Positions 46,400 through 60,903 of a stretch of 64,000 bases of DNA are shown here, piece by piece. The position numbers were made by a program, and so were the translations under genes. Source of the DNA: Cyclaneusma minus (lineage: Eukaryota > Ascomycota > Leotiomycetes > Marthamycetales > Marthamycetaceae); contig JAKZHN010000005.1 of NCBI GenBank assembly GCA_037179335.1, forward strand, positions 1,550,001-1,614,000. Reading direction: 5' to 3'. Each line of letters opens with the position of its first letter. Positions within the stretch are counted from its first letter, which is position 1. The notes under the pieces were generated by a model. That model searched no databases. It had not been told where the DNA came from and saw nothing but the letters and a program-made list of their open reading frames with translations.

Positions 46400-49300
46400 A
46401 ATATATATTAAATAGAATTTAATTGAACTCGATTTAATATTATTTATTTTAGCTAAATTTATCCTGGCTTGCTATATAGCAAAATATTTTTGCAATAATA
46501 TTAAAAAAACTGCATATATTTAAACAATATTTATTAAGCAAAATTTAATTTAATTTAGCATTATTTATTTTAATTAAATTTAGCATTATTTATTTTAGCT
46601 AGATTTATTTTAATTTTGGTCCGTTAGCTGCGAAAATATTTTTGCAATAATATTGAAAAAAGCAATTATTATTATTATTACCGCTTTAATTTTAACTTTT
46701 TCCAATAATTGCATTTTATTTTATTTATATATTGCAATAAATATAAAAAACTCTATTATATTATTTATTTATATTAAGCTAATTTATACCAAGCCTTTAT
46801 TTCCGCTTTCGCTTTTATTTTTTCTTTTAATTATTAGCGCCTATTTATTGCTTTTTTCAAATTTTAATATATATACGCTGCTTTGTATTAAAAATAAAAT
46901 AGCTAAAACTGAATTTTAAACTGGATTACGGCTATTTGTATACTTTTTAAAATTTCGAATTTTTGTTTCGCTTTAGGCTAGTATTTAAAAATTTTAATTG
47001 CCAATGATTTTGCTTTAATGTGGGATTTAAATGCTATAATTTTGCGTTATATATCCATTGCTTTTTTATTAAACCCAATATAATTTAATTAATATTAATT
47101 GCAAATTTAATTAAAAGCCAGCTTTATTTTTTGAAATTTTAATTTTAATTATAATTTATTTGCCGCGACTTTTTTTAGCGCAAAATCCTTATTTTTTTAA
47201 TTGTTTCTTTTTTGAAAAATTCGAATACTATTTTCGCTATTTTTAATATATTTTTTATTAGTTAAATTATATATTAATTGCTAAATTTTGCAATTTATAT
47301 AATATAAATCTAAATTTTCCAAATATAAAAATCTAATAAACTCTGATGTTTTTTTAATTATTTGCAAAATGGCTTTATATTAGTTTTATTAATCCAATTA
47401 TTACTAAAATTTTTTGCTTTATATTAATTAATAATACTAATTTATTAAATACGCCATTTATTATTAATATTATACCCTTTTTTACAAAGCGATTTTTTTT
47501 AATATTTAATTTATAAAGAAAACTATATAAAATCCATTTTTTATATATCAAATTTATTTACTTGCTTTTAATATTTAGTAATAGCTTTAAATAGCATTTT
47601 TATAAAAGCGATATTAAAAATATTGCGGCTTTTGCAGCCAATATTAGCAGGATTTGTATTTTTAATATTGCTATTAACAGGAAAATTATTCCGGCTTTTA
47701 TAAAATATTAATTAAATATTTTTTTAAACTTATTTTATTATCCGATTTATTTAACTAATAAAATATGCAATTGGCATTTATTATATATATTTTTTAAATT
47801 TATAATAGGAAATCAATTGCAGAAAAAAAACCTATTTTCGGAATTGCGCCGGAATCCCTTTTGCGGAATTTGCAAATTATATTATTAAGCCGTAATTAAA
47901 TAGCTTCCGAAAAAAACTTAATAAATAGATTAAAATAAACCAATAAAAACATTGCATTTTATCCCCAAAAAGCCATTTGACCGGTATATTGTTTTTTAGA
48001 AGATTATAGATTTAAAAAAAATAAAGGCAATTATTTGGCTTTAAATACAATTATTTTAATATTTTTGGATTTGGGCTTTTTTTATTTAAAGATTTTGGAT
48101 TATGCTTGGCTTTGAATAGCATAGCGTATTTAGATAAATTTATTAAAGCTCTTCGTTTATTTTAATTTAAAACTTTTAATAGTAATTTTATTTTGCATTA
48201 AAATATATAATAATTTAATTTAATTTAAAAAATCATTAAGAGTGCGCTAGAAAATTTAAAAAATAAAATTGAAATTGCCAAAATTTTTAATAATTTTAAT
48301 ATTGCTTTTACTAAATTTAATTTTAATGCTATTAATTATTTTAATATATAATAAAATATATTATTGCTTAATATATTTTAAATAAATATTAATATAGCTT
48401 TAATAATTGTTTTTATATTGAAGGCTAAAAATATAAATTCCAATTCCAATTTTAAATAATAAATAGCTTGCAAAAAAAGCTGCTGCTAAAGAAATCCGCT
48501 TAGAGATTTACTGGGATTTTTAATATTTCTATAATTTAGCCAAATATATTATTGCTGGCTGTAATTTAAAGCAATATTAATATTATGCTTTTAAATATAA
48601 ATAAAGTTTTTTAATTCCTTTTGAAATTCGCTGCATTAATTTCTATATTCCAATTTATATTTAAAAAGCCGTTTTTTTATTTTTTTAATAGCTATTTAGG
48701 GCCTGTTGAAAATTTTAATGCTATTGGGGCTTTTAATATTCTTTTAATATAGGATATATTATTATTAATTATAATTTAAAATATCGCTAATGTAATTACA
48801 GCGTTTAATAAATAGGATTTCAATAATAATTTTTTTAATATTAAAAACGCCAGCTAGGGTTTTTTAATTGGTTTTATAGCTTTGATTTTTTTAAGCATTA
48901 TAATTATAATTTTTTCAAATTTCTTTAAAATAAATTATTATTAGATATAATTTAAAATTGCGCTAAATTGATTTTAATAAATCCTATTTGATAATATATA
49001 TTATAATAGCGCCGTTTGCCAATATCTATAATATAAAATACTAAATAAATTTTTATATTTCTTTTTATAGCCAATTGGCTTTTAGCAATAATAATAGCAA
49101 TAATAGCAATAGTATTATAAATGCTAATATTAAATAAATTGCAAAACATATTAATAAACAAATTAAAAAAAAAGCCAAAATAATATAAATGCTTTTATTA
49201 TTAAAAAATTATTAGCTAATAGCTGGTATAATTTATAGGCTTTAAATTAATTATTAGTATTTAAGAGAATCTTATTTTTAAATTAAAATTTTATTTTATT

Positions 49301-52300
49301 TTATTTAACTTCGATTAAAAAATAAAAAGCGCTGCAAAATTTCTAAAATTAAAAGGCAAGAGCAAATGGCTTTTAAATTTGAAATAAATTTTAATAAAAT
49401 AATTTATTATAGGCATTATACAAAATGCGCTAAAAGATTTATATATTATTGGGATAATATGTGCTAAAAATCATTTGCTATAATTTAAAAATACGCCAAT
49501 TATATTTGCCAAAAAAATTGCGTATATATAAATGGTTTTTTATATTAATAAGTTTTTGGGAATTTTCCAATAACGCTAATTAAAGCAAATTAAAAATACT
49601 AAATTATAAATTGCCCTATAATTTTTAGCAAAGGCCTAGCGGAAAATTATAATTTATAGGGCTATGCTAAAAAAAACATTTTTTTAAATAGGTTTCAAAA
49701 AAGGCTAAATTGGTTTAGCAATATATTATTAGGCAACTAATAATATAATTAAAACTAATATAAATAAAAACCCGGATTAAATTTATAAAATATAATAGGG
49801 TCTATAATAAAAAGAATTGGAAATGGGCTTTTAATAATAATAGTAAATTAATAAATTAATGATAAAAACGTATTAATATAATGCTAGAATTGCTCCAGCG
49901 CAAATGATAGAAAATAGCAAATAGCAAATAGCGCTTTTTTAAAAAAAAACTTTTAATGGCTATAATAATTATTAATTAGTTAAATTTTTGGAAATAGCAT
50001 TTAAAAATAAATATTATTATAATTAATTTGCAATTAAAAATTAAAATTAATAATTGTAATATTATAAAAATTTGCAATTTTTAATAGCCTTTAATATTGA
50101 ATTAGCGAATTTATATTATTTTAATAAATTCTATTTAAATAATTATTTAATAGCCAAGATTAATTCTTTTTTAATATTTATAATATCGTTATAATTATTG
50201 GATTGGAATTTTATATAAATTGCTGTTTTTGCATTGTAATTGAAATAAAAAAGAAAAATATATTTTAAAATTTGATAGGCAAAATTATAAGAGTATTCTG
50301 GCGTTGCATTAAAAATTTGCTAATAAGCCAGGAAATTATTAAGCCCTATACATTTAATATAGATTTAAATTGCCAAAACGCATTGCGCGCTAAAAAGCCT
50401 ATTAAAAAAACCTATAATTGAAAAAAATATTATTTTCCCTATAAGCGGGAATATGGTTTTTTTGCAAATGAATTTTCAATATTTATTACATTATTTTTGC
50501 TAATTATAATAAATATATTTAATTATAAACCTTTTAATTGAATTATTAATTATTTTAAATAAATAGATTTTTTGGAATTTTTAAAGAAAAATGGCTAAAG
50601 ATTTATCCATATTAGAATTTATATTTGATATTTAGCGCAATTGGGTTTTAATAGGCAATAATAATAGCGATTTTTAAAAGCGGTTTTTTATTAGCCCGGG
50701 AAAATATTGGAAAGATACGTATTGCATGGTATTTATAATAAATTTATAATAATGCGGTTTAATTTTAAAGCGCTTGGCAAGAATAAGGAATTTAAAATAA
50801 ATTGGCAATGGCAAAATACCAGCTTTAATTTTAAATAGCGGTATTAGGATTGCTTTAAAGCTTTTAATAAAAATTTAAAGCGTTTTATTTTATTTTATTA
50901 TTAGCGGCCTAATTGCTAATAAACTAGTTTTTTTTATTTTTAATAGCATAATATATAATTGGGCCTTTATAAATTATAGCAATTTTAATAATAATAGTGT
51001 AAAGTATTTGAAAATATTTTAGCAATGCTTTCCAAATAAATACAATAAAGCATTTAATAGCCTGAAATTAAAAAACCAAATATTGAAATTTGTATTTATA
51101 ATGCTTGCTTTATTTAAGCTTGGAATTTAATTAGAAATTAAATATATATATTTTTTATAATAGGAGAATATTAATATTATTTAATTATATTCCCGCATTT
51201 GTATTAAAGCCTTGCTAATAATAAATAAAATGTATAAATTTGTATTTTTTTAAAGCAAATTTAATTTTGTATTTACCTGCCTATTTTAAATATTTATTAT
51301 AAATTCTATTTAAAATAGCATTATTGTTTTTAATTATAAAATTCCAGGCCAAAATATTAATATTATTAATATTATTAATAAAATTTATAACGCTTGCTTT
51401 TCGATAGCCGGAATTGCAAATATTAGAAAATTTAAAATTAAAATACAAAAATAGGATAGAAAATATTGGAAATTCCTAAAAAAATACTAATGATTATACT
51501 AAATATTTCTAATTTCTTGCCGGCAAATATAAAAATTATTTTTTTATTAACAAAAAAAGGTTAAATTTATTTTTGAAATTAATTAGAAATGCTTTTATTA
51601 TATAAAATATAAATAAAATAATTATAAAAAATATTATTATAGGCTTTAGCTATATTAAAATTAAAAATTAAGCAAATATAGCCAGGCTTGGTATTTTAAA
51701 TTTTATAAATCTGGCTTATAAAAAACTTCAGAATTAAATAAATACTGCGGGGGTTTTTTTTTTAATATTTTGGAAAAAAATAATTAATTTTAGCAACGCC
51801 TATAAAAATAAAGGCTATAAACTTTTTAAATGTTTTGCTAAAAATATTTAAAAGCGCAATTGGCCGGTAATTTGCTAGTATAATATAATTTGCTTTTTCC
51901 GGCTTGCAAAATACTATTATTTATGCTTTTTTAAAATAATTTAAATAATAGCCCAAATTAATGCATGCTTTATATAGCTTTTAAATATATTTAATAATTA
52001 TTAGCAATGTTTTTTTTTAAATAAAAAAAGTTCTAATAGCCCTAAATCTTCAAATAGCTTATTTTTTTAAATTTTTTAAATTTTTTTTTAATTTTAGTAT
52101 AAAATATTTATAGAAAATTCCAGTAAATATTCGGTATTAGCTATATTTAAAAAATTGGCTTTGAAAATAATTGCTTTTAGGATTTTGAAATTGCTGCGAA
52201 AATTTATTGCCGGCGGTATATTGGAAAATTTTAGAAAAGAAAATTTTAATATTTGGCAATAAAATGCAAACGATTAATATTTTATCTTTTTGCCACTGTT

Positions 52301-52990
52301 CTTTTACTATTTGTGTGTATTTTTTATATTTTTTTATATTATTAATATGGTTTTTGTATTGCTATTTTGCGTTTTTAAAATTTTGAATATTTTGCTTATA
52401 TCCGGCAATAGTATTAATATTAATACTCTTATTAATTGATATGTATAATTTTTAAAATTTCAGTTTTATTTCAATTAATTTTTTATTTATTGCTTTTAGC
52501 ATCTTATTTATTTTACATTGCTTTATTTTTAATTTGGCCTTCAACTTTTTGACTTTTTCCTTTTTAATTTCTTACGCTTTTCTTAGCTTATTAAATTAAT
52601 TTTAAAACTTGGCCAATTTGCTAAGCTTTATTTGCAAGTCCTGCATTTTTTTATAATTGCTAATTTGAAATTTAATTGTATTATAGTATTAATTAAAAAT
52701 ATATCGCGCTTTTAAAATCCATTGTTTTTTGAAAATATAAGCACATTATAAAGCCAGGATTTTAAATTCGAGTGCTGGAATTGCCAAAGAAAAATAAAAG
52801 GCTAAAGCAATAATTATAAATAGCGCCCCATTTTATTTATTTATATTGGTAATTTTAAAAAATTGGATTGCAATAAAAAAGGCTTTTTTTGCCAAGCGCC
52901 GACTTTAGGGCAATAATATAATAGCATTATTTACAAAATTATTAATTTTAATTAATTTTATAATTTATATTAAAATTAAAATATAAATAT
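46400..52990 (-). mobile_element. Degraded Tad1-like LINE (non-LTR retrotransposon), boundaries uncertain
   Basis: Reading the minus strand from 51877 downwards gives NYRPIALLNIFSKTFKK, matching the SYRPIALLN block of LINE reverse transcriptases. Next come FNIAKAYNNI at about 51670-51620 (the LDVxxAYDNV block), GISNIFYP-like residues at about 51475-51455 (GIPQGSPLSP), and FINNINILAW at about 51385-51345 (FVDDVNLLVW). The order and spacing are those of a fungal Tad1-type enzyme. Catalytic Asp residues read as Asn and stop codons are frequent, so it is inactive. The outer limits given are only the extent of AT-rich DNA likely to belong to it. Confidence 0.7.
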
Positions 52991-52997
52991 ATATATT

Positions 52998-53110
52998 TGA
53001 CCAGCTGCAGCACAGGCCTTAGGCAGCCAGGGTGGCCCGTGCCCACATGGCTGCCGCTAGCGCCAAGACCTGGGAATGGCTTTAAAAAAAGCGGCGACAA
53101 GCCAGCCTTC
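52998..53110. other. GC-rich island with hairpin inside the AT-rich block
   Basis: About 110 bases of GC-rich sequence stand alone in AT-rich DNA. An 8-base perfect stem (GGCAGCCA 53022-53029 with TGGCTGCC 53048-53055) is extended by GTGG/CCAC (53032-53035 with 53043-53046), leaving a seven-base loop. It contains several CpA dinucleotides that repeat-induced mutation would normally change. It lies at the likely 5' side of the LINE remnant. It does not fold as a tRNA by inspection. Confidence 0.6.
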
Positions 53111-54038
53111 CTTTTTTAAATACAATTAATAATATATTAACGACCCCGAATTGCACGTGCAATTTGTTTTACCCGTTTATGTTTAATAAACCAATATTAA
53201 TTAGCGTTTTCTTTATTAAAGGCAGCAAATTTGCAAAATTATTAAAAAAAAACTATGCAAGCGCAACTATATTAATTAGTTTTTTTAAAGGGCGCAAAAA
53301 CCTTAAAATCCCTTAAATTATAATATTAATAATTAAAGCGCAAATAGCCAGCTTTATTTCTCTATTATTGGCATATTTTATTATAGCTATTTAATTTCCT
53401 TTAAATATACCGTTTTTAAAATCTTGATCTAATATTTTTTTATATCTTTTAGCCAAGCAATAATAAATAATAAATTGCACCCTTTATCCATAGCCTTAAA
53501 TTAAAACAAAGCTTTATCCAATTTAAATTCAAAATATGCAAATTTAATTTATTTAAATTTATACCATTTAAATTTGCAATACCCAAATTTAAATTTATTA
53601 AAATCAGCTTTAGGCCTTTACTAGGCAAAAGCTTAAGCCTAGCGCCCCCGCCTAATATTTAAAAAACCTTATAGCCAGCCAATATAGCCAGGCAATTGCG
53701 CAACTGCCCAATATACCTTTAATACCTTTATTTATCTCCTTTTAAAATAATATTTTTTACAACGCCTAATCTATGCATTTGGCTGTATTAAATTTAATAA
53801 TTATAGCTCCCAAAAATAAAAAAGCGGGAAATGGATTATACCCAATTTTATATATCCTTAAAATAAATATCTAAGATGTAAAAGGCTATAATCTTTTGGA
53901 TTTTAATATAAAAAAAGAATTTATTTATATCAAGCCTATATTAAATACTGTAATTTTGGACTAGTATAATAAAAAATAAAAATAAGGAATAATTGTTATA
54001 ATATTATAAATATTATATCAATATTATTTTTATTATAA

Positions 54039-54255
54039 TGATTAAAAATAAATTGGCAAATGGGGTGCATTATATATATTCCTTAGCTATAAAAAATAGC
54101 CGCTATCTTTTTTAAATAAAAATAACAATGCCTAAATATTATATACTAAAAGCCTTGCTTAGCTTGTTTAATAAGCAATGCTTATTTTTTATATATTTTT
54201 AACGTATATATTTTATAAGGTATTCGCAAAGCGCCCATTTTGGCCCTATATAATA
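54039..54255 (-). repeat. LTR-like repeat, 3' copy of the Ty3/gypsy element
   Basis: The 217 bases match 60904-61119; differences are mainly C/T and G/A in both directions (for example CGCATTTTTAGCGCAT in the other copy against TATATTTTTAACGTAT here), as expected if both copies were mutated independently. Confidence 0.75.
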
Positions 54256-57200
54256 ACTATTTCCCCTTTTATAATTCCGGGCCCTAAAGCTTTTAAATAC
54301 AAATTCTCGTTTTTTAGCAATTTAATATTTGGGCTTTAATTATTAATTTTGGCTTTTTATTTTAGCCGCGTAAATTAATAGCTTTTATTAATTCGCTATT
54401 ATTAATAATTATTTTCAGATTTATTATTGCCTAATTTTTAAAGCCTTAATTTTAAAATATAGCGTATCTTATTCATTATTAAATTATTTATAGGCTTTTA
54501 TTAAATTATTTTTATTATTTTAAATTTTTATTTTCTTATATTAAAATTTATTGGGAATTTATTATTTTTATTAGCTTTATATATATTATATTAGCTTTCG
54601 CGCGCGCCTTTTTTGCAAATGCTAAAAAATTAATATAATAATAGCTTATTCCAAATAATTAAATTTAGGGGTTTTTTATTTTTTGCTTTTTTTTATACGC
54701 GCATTATACGCTTGCTATAATAATAAAATATTAATTTTTAATTGCAATTGTAATTTTAAATTCCTTTTTTTTGGCAAATTTTAAAGTTTTTCTTTTCCCT
54801 ATTTCTTTTAATAGCAATTATATTAAACTTTATTAAAGGCTTTATTTATATAAAGCAGGCTTTTCCATTTTTATTAGGCTTTTTTTTATTATTGCCTTTA
54901 TATAGGTTTTTTAATATATGCCTTTTTAATAGAAATTAGGCCATTTTTTTAATATTATAATTTCTAGCAATATTTTCAACTGCAAGCTTTAAAATTTTGC
55001 TAGCAATTTATTTTGGATTTTGTATAATAAGGACTTTATTTCTAATTATAATAATAATATTAAATTTGCAATTTCGCTATAAAATTTAAATTGTATTTTT
55101 ACCAAGCCTGTTTTTGCGCTTTAAATTTGCATTTATGCCCAATATATATAAAAACTTTTTATAACCCTTTTTCGCAATACTTTTAGTATTTATAATTAGG
55201 CCGCAAATAATTTTAAATGCAATTATTATTATAATAGCTATAAATTCCTTTATTGCATAATAAATTGATATTTTATTGTTTTTTTTATTAATTTATAAAT
55301 TTCCATTATTTAAATTCCATTATTTAATATAACTTATAATATTTTCATATTTTACCACTATTATTATACCAAGGTTTAAGCCTTTTTCAAAAACCAATAC
55401 GCCAATTACAATTAAAAATTAATTTAATTAAAAAATAATATAAAAGCTGCCAAAGCTTTTTTCCGCTTTAAAATTCATGCTTTTTTAAAATATAAAATAT
55501 GCAATATCCCTAAAAATATTAAAAATACGGTAATAGCCTTAATTAAAATTATTTTTGCAATTTATACCCTAATATATATAGCAATCAATATTTAATATTA
55601 TTTAATAAATTTAGTTTCCGTTTTTTTGCGCATATTTAATTAGTATATAAATAAATTATAGTTTTAAGTTTTTTAATAATATATTATTTAATATAAAAAC
55701 GAAACTAGGCTTTTAGCAATACAATATAAAATATAAAAATTATAAATTTAATATACGCAAATTGGAATAAATAGCTGGTTTTATTTGGAAATAATGATTT
55801 TTTTTTTAATTTTGCTAATCGGGTTTATTTTTATATAATATTTATTTTTTAATTAGGTTATTTAGTATATAAAATCTATAACTTTTATTTATATATTTTA
55901 TAATTTTAAACAAATTAAACTTTCTTTTTAATTATGTAATTCTCTAATTTAATTATTGTAAAATATAATTTAAATATAATTTAATTTAAATATAAAAAAT
56001 AATGAAATTTATATTTTTATAATTTAAATATTTTTATTTTTGCTTTTGCTTGCTATTGCGCATAATTAGGCATTTTCTATTTAAATATAAGGCTAAAATT
56101 GGCCTTTTAATTTTTCAAAGCCTGCGCCTTTTTTATAATTTCCCCATTACTATTATAATTTAGCTTTGGTGTTTTTTTAATAAATTTGCTTAAAACTACC
56201 GGGGTATTTTTAATTTTTTTAAACCAACATTTAGTTCTAATTTTGGCTCCAGTGTTTTTAATATATATAAAATATAAACGAATTGTTTTTTTTATATATT
56301 TTTTTTAATTTCCTATTTTTGGTTATTTTTGGTTATTTTTAAAATTTGCAAAATATAATTTATATATACTACTTTAAAATACTTTAACAAATTATAAAAG
56401 GCTAATATAAAAAATATTATATAATTGCTTTAATTAAAATCCAAGCAAAACTTTTAAGCAATAGGCTTAGATTCCTATTTTTTCAATAATAAAAAAAAAG
56501 TCTATATATACTTTTTTGCTAATTTTTTGGTTGTAAAGCGCATATTTTTAACCAATTAAAAAGCCGAATCTCCTTTATTGAAATCTATATTTTTATATTT
56601 TTACGTATATTGCTTTATATATTTATTAATAGCATTTTTCCAATTTTTGCAATAGCGCATATTTACTATATTGTAATATTTTTTTGCTTTGTGGTATTTG
56701 GAATTTTAACTTTTATAAATTGTATAAAACAATTAATATTAATTTGCAAATAATACCAGTATATTATAAAAAAGAAAATTGCTTTTAGAAGTTTTTATTT
56801 CGAATTATTATAAACGAATTTTACTATAGCTAATTAAATTGCCCAATTTGTTTTTTTATTATTATAGCAGTATTATATATGAGCTTTTAAAATCTTGTTT
56901 TTTTTAAAAAGAAAATAAGAATAAAACGCAATATTATATTTATATATTATATAAAATTTATAATAAAAGACTTTTTATAATATATTAGTAAATATAAAAT
57001 TACGGTTGAATATAATGATTTTAAAAATGTTTATAAAATGAATAATTTTATTAGAAAATAATTTTATTAAACATTATATAATAATATTTCTAATTATATA
57101 TATAAATTGTGCAGCTTTGGTATAATAATTTATTATTATTAAAATAGCATTATATATTTTGCTTATATATTATAATTTTAGCAAGCCTATAATAAAATTC

Positions 57201-60200
57201 TATAATAAATATATTTATAGCTTATTGGCTAAAAATAAAAGCTATAGCTAATTATAAAGCATATATTAGCAAGTTTTATTTTGCTACTAAATATAGCAAT
57301 TATATATATAATTTTATGTTTTTGCTTTTATATTTAATTAATAATATTTGTAATAAATTAAAATTAATATTTAATTTATTTTAAAATAGCTATAAGTTTT
57401 AAAAACCATATATTTAATATATTAAATCATTTAAACTTTAAATTGCTTTAAAATTCCTAATATTGCAAATTTAAATGCATTATATATTATTTGCAAATAG
57501 TTTATAAAATTAAAATATTATAATATTAGCTTATTTGGTAAATTACTTTTAATATATTAAAAGGCCTTTTGCGCTTTTAAAGGCTATTTAAATAGGCCCT
57601 TTTTTTGCTATTTATATTATTAATAAGGAAATTAAGTATAAATAATATAATTCTATTATATTTTAAAATAAATCGCTTATAAAAATTAGCTTATTCCAAA
57701 AATAATTGCAATTTTATATATATAATTGATATAAACCATTTTTAAATAGCGTGTATCTTTTATAACTTTATATATATATTATTCTTTTCTATGATAAAGC
57801 TTAAAAATAAAACCTTACTTACCTTAAATTTGCATTTGCCTTTTTTTATAAAAAAACATTTTTATAGCTTTTTAAATACGGCCTTTTTATATATTTATTA
57901 TATTTGCTAAAAATATTTAAATAAATTAAAATATTATTAAAATAAATTATTACAATAATATTTAAAAATTCCCTAAATGCTATATTTATATAAATTTAAA
58001 ATATAGATAATGCATTTATTAATTTAAATAATATTATCAAATATTTAAAATAGCTATTTGTTATGTAAAATAGTATTTTTTACTTATGTCTCTTTTATAT
58101 ATAAATTTTGTAATATGCATTTTTAAAATCCAATTTAATAAAACTTTTGGCTTTTTTCAATTTAGCCAAAAGTTTATCAATTAAAAAAAATAAGCAGCAA
58201 TTTTTAATAATAATATTATTTAAATTTTTATAATTAATGCATAAGCGCAAATTACTGTTTTTTTTAAATATAAATAATATGAAAGCTTTTATTAGGCTTT
58301 TTAATTTGCAAATTTAGCTTTTTATTAATGCATTATTAAAATACTTTTTAATATAATTAGCTATTTTGTAAATAGCTTATAAATCAATTGGTAAAATAAG
58401 TTTATTTTAAATTTTATAATATAATAGTAATTAAAATATACAAATGATATACCAGCTTTTTCTGCATTATAATATTATTAAAATAGCTAAATGTTTTTAA
58501 TTGCTTATATTTTAGTCTTTTGCTTTAATTTTAATTTTAATTTTAATTTTACTATATACCTTTTGCAAATATTTTTAATATTTGGTAGCTTACGGCTTTA
58601 AAAGCATATTAAAATCCAATTTTATTTTGCCAAAATTTTAATATTTTGCTTAATATACGCATAATAGGATTTTTATTTAAAATTGCGGCATTTTTTAATA
58701 AAAAATAGCTTTTTATTTATTTCGCTAAATATTATTTAATATAATTTAGTATTATATGTTCAAGTTTCGTATATAAAATATTTATATAGAATAATTTACT
58801 ATTTATTATATTTAAAATATAAATTATTATATTTAGCTTTTTTGATTTATTCAATTTATTTTAAGCAATAATTTTATGCTTAATTTGGCATTTATAAATA
58901 AAACTGGCTTTAGCCCAATTATAATATTTATTACTTGCTTATTTAAGCCAAGGCATATTTAAAAACAAATCATATAAATATATAATTCTTTTATATATTT
59001 TAATGCTTTAATTTTTTATATTATTTTTATTATTAGGAAGTTTAATAAATTTTTTATAATACTATTTAATTTTTATTTTATTTCCATTAAAAAAGCAAAT
59101 TTATAAATATTATATATATATATATATATATATATTGCAAATATTAATAATATAAACTTTTTATTTAATTTATTATTAATAAAAGCAAAAGCAAAAACCA
59201 TATTTCGAATATTAATTATAATTAAGCAATTACTAGCAATTCTCCTTTTCTTAATTATTATATTTAAATTTAAATTTATAAAATTAATAATTTTGCTTAT
59301 AGCTTTCATTTCTTTTTAATTATATTTGTTTTAACTATAATTACTATAATTTTAATTACAATTAAAACCATTTCCATATAATTGGCCTTTTTTTTATAGC
59401 CGCTAAAGCTATTATTATTTAAAATATACGCTTTATTGCCAAATTATTTATATCTATAGGCTTTATATTTAAGCCTTTAATAATTCCATTTTCCTTATAA
59501 ATGCAATTAAATAGGCTATAATTATTAATACTATAATTAAAATATAAAAAAAGCCGGTATTAATTTTGATTGCATTGCTAATTTCCATTTTAATAATAAC
59601 CGTTTTTTTTTATCTTCGCAATTAGGCTAATATTAAATTATTATATTATTGTTTAAAATATTATATAAATTTTATAATCCGCTATGATTATTATAACGCT
59701 TGTTTAAATGATTTATGCTAAATATATTTTTGGCCTTAAATTAAAAATTAGGCCTATTTTTACGCTTAATATTTCGGGCTATATTAAATATATATTATAT
59801 TTTAATTTATAATTAATTGTTTTATTAAAAAATAAAATCCTATTTAATATTATTGCAAAGCTTCAAGATAAATTGATCATTAAAAGATATGAAAAATATA
59901 TTTTTTATATAAAAAAAATATTTTGCAATAAAAAATATTTAGCAAATTAATTTACTATATATAATATATATTATTATTTTGTATTTATTATATTTAATAT
60001 TAAATTTTTAATTTTTTTTATAAAACCCTTTTTAATTTTTAATTTATTTAATAATATTGCTATATAATGCATGCGCGGCTTTTGAGCGCAATTAAAGCAT
60101 AATAAATACAAATTGTATTATTTTTTAAAAGAAAAATTTAAAGCTATATATTAAAATAATTTTATAGGCAATTAAATTATTTATAATATTTGTATATACT

Positions 60201-60903
60201 GCATATATAATATAGCTTAATATTTAATATATAAAGGTTTTTAAACATATAAAATCTTTTGGCCATTAATTGCTTATCGATAAAATTTAAATTAAACGGG
60301 CTATATTTGCAAGCAAAAATTGCAATTTTGGCTTATAATTCTGCAATTAGTGTTTTAGCTTTAAGTTTTTAAATAATTTGCTAAATAGCTGCAAAATTAT
60401 TAAAATTTCAATTGGCTTAATTTTAAATTAAATTAAAAATAAAGGCTTAATTGGCTTTGCTTTTGCGCAATATATTTGCATTTTCGGCTAAACCGCTTTG
60501 GCTTTTAATTGGATTGCCTTAGCCTTTAATTAAAGCTTGTCCAAATTCATTTGCATTAATAAATAAATTATTTAATTAAAAAAAGCTATTAAATAATTTT
60601 TAATTTAAAATAAAAAAAAACCGCCAAATTATTTGTAATTATTAATATCGGCAACGCTTTTATTAATATTATTGATAAATATATTATTGCCTTTATCAAA
60701 TACAATTTTTGATTTAGTATATAAATCCCGCTAGTATTATTATTAATATTAAGCTTTTTTAAAATTAAGCAAAATTAATTTTTAAAAATTTTAATAAAAT
60801 TTTCGTAAATAAAACTATTACCGAATTTGCGGCTAGTAAATTTAGTAATTATTACTTTGCCAAATTATTATTTTTCAAAATAAAAGCAATTATTTTATCA
60901 TAA

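Noticed and set aside
46653..46919. 88-codon hydrophobic frame in the AT-rich block
   Set aside because: The composition (Ile, Leu, Phe, Lys, Asn) is what AT-rich DNA gives by chance; no start context, homologue or membrane-protein pattern beyond this.
52998..53110. tRNA or small structural RNA at the GC-rich island
   Set aside because: Only one hairpin is evident; there is no cloverleaf, anticodon arm or Pol III box pair.
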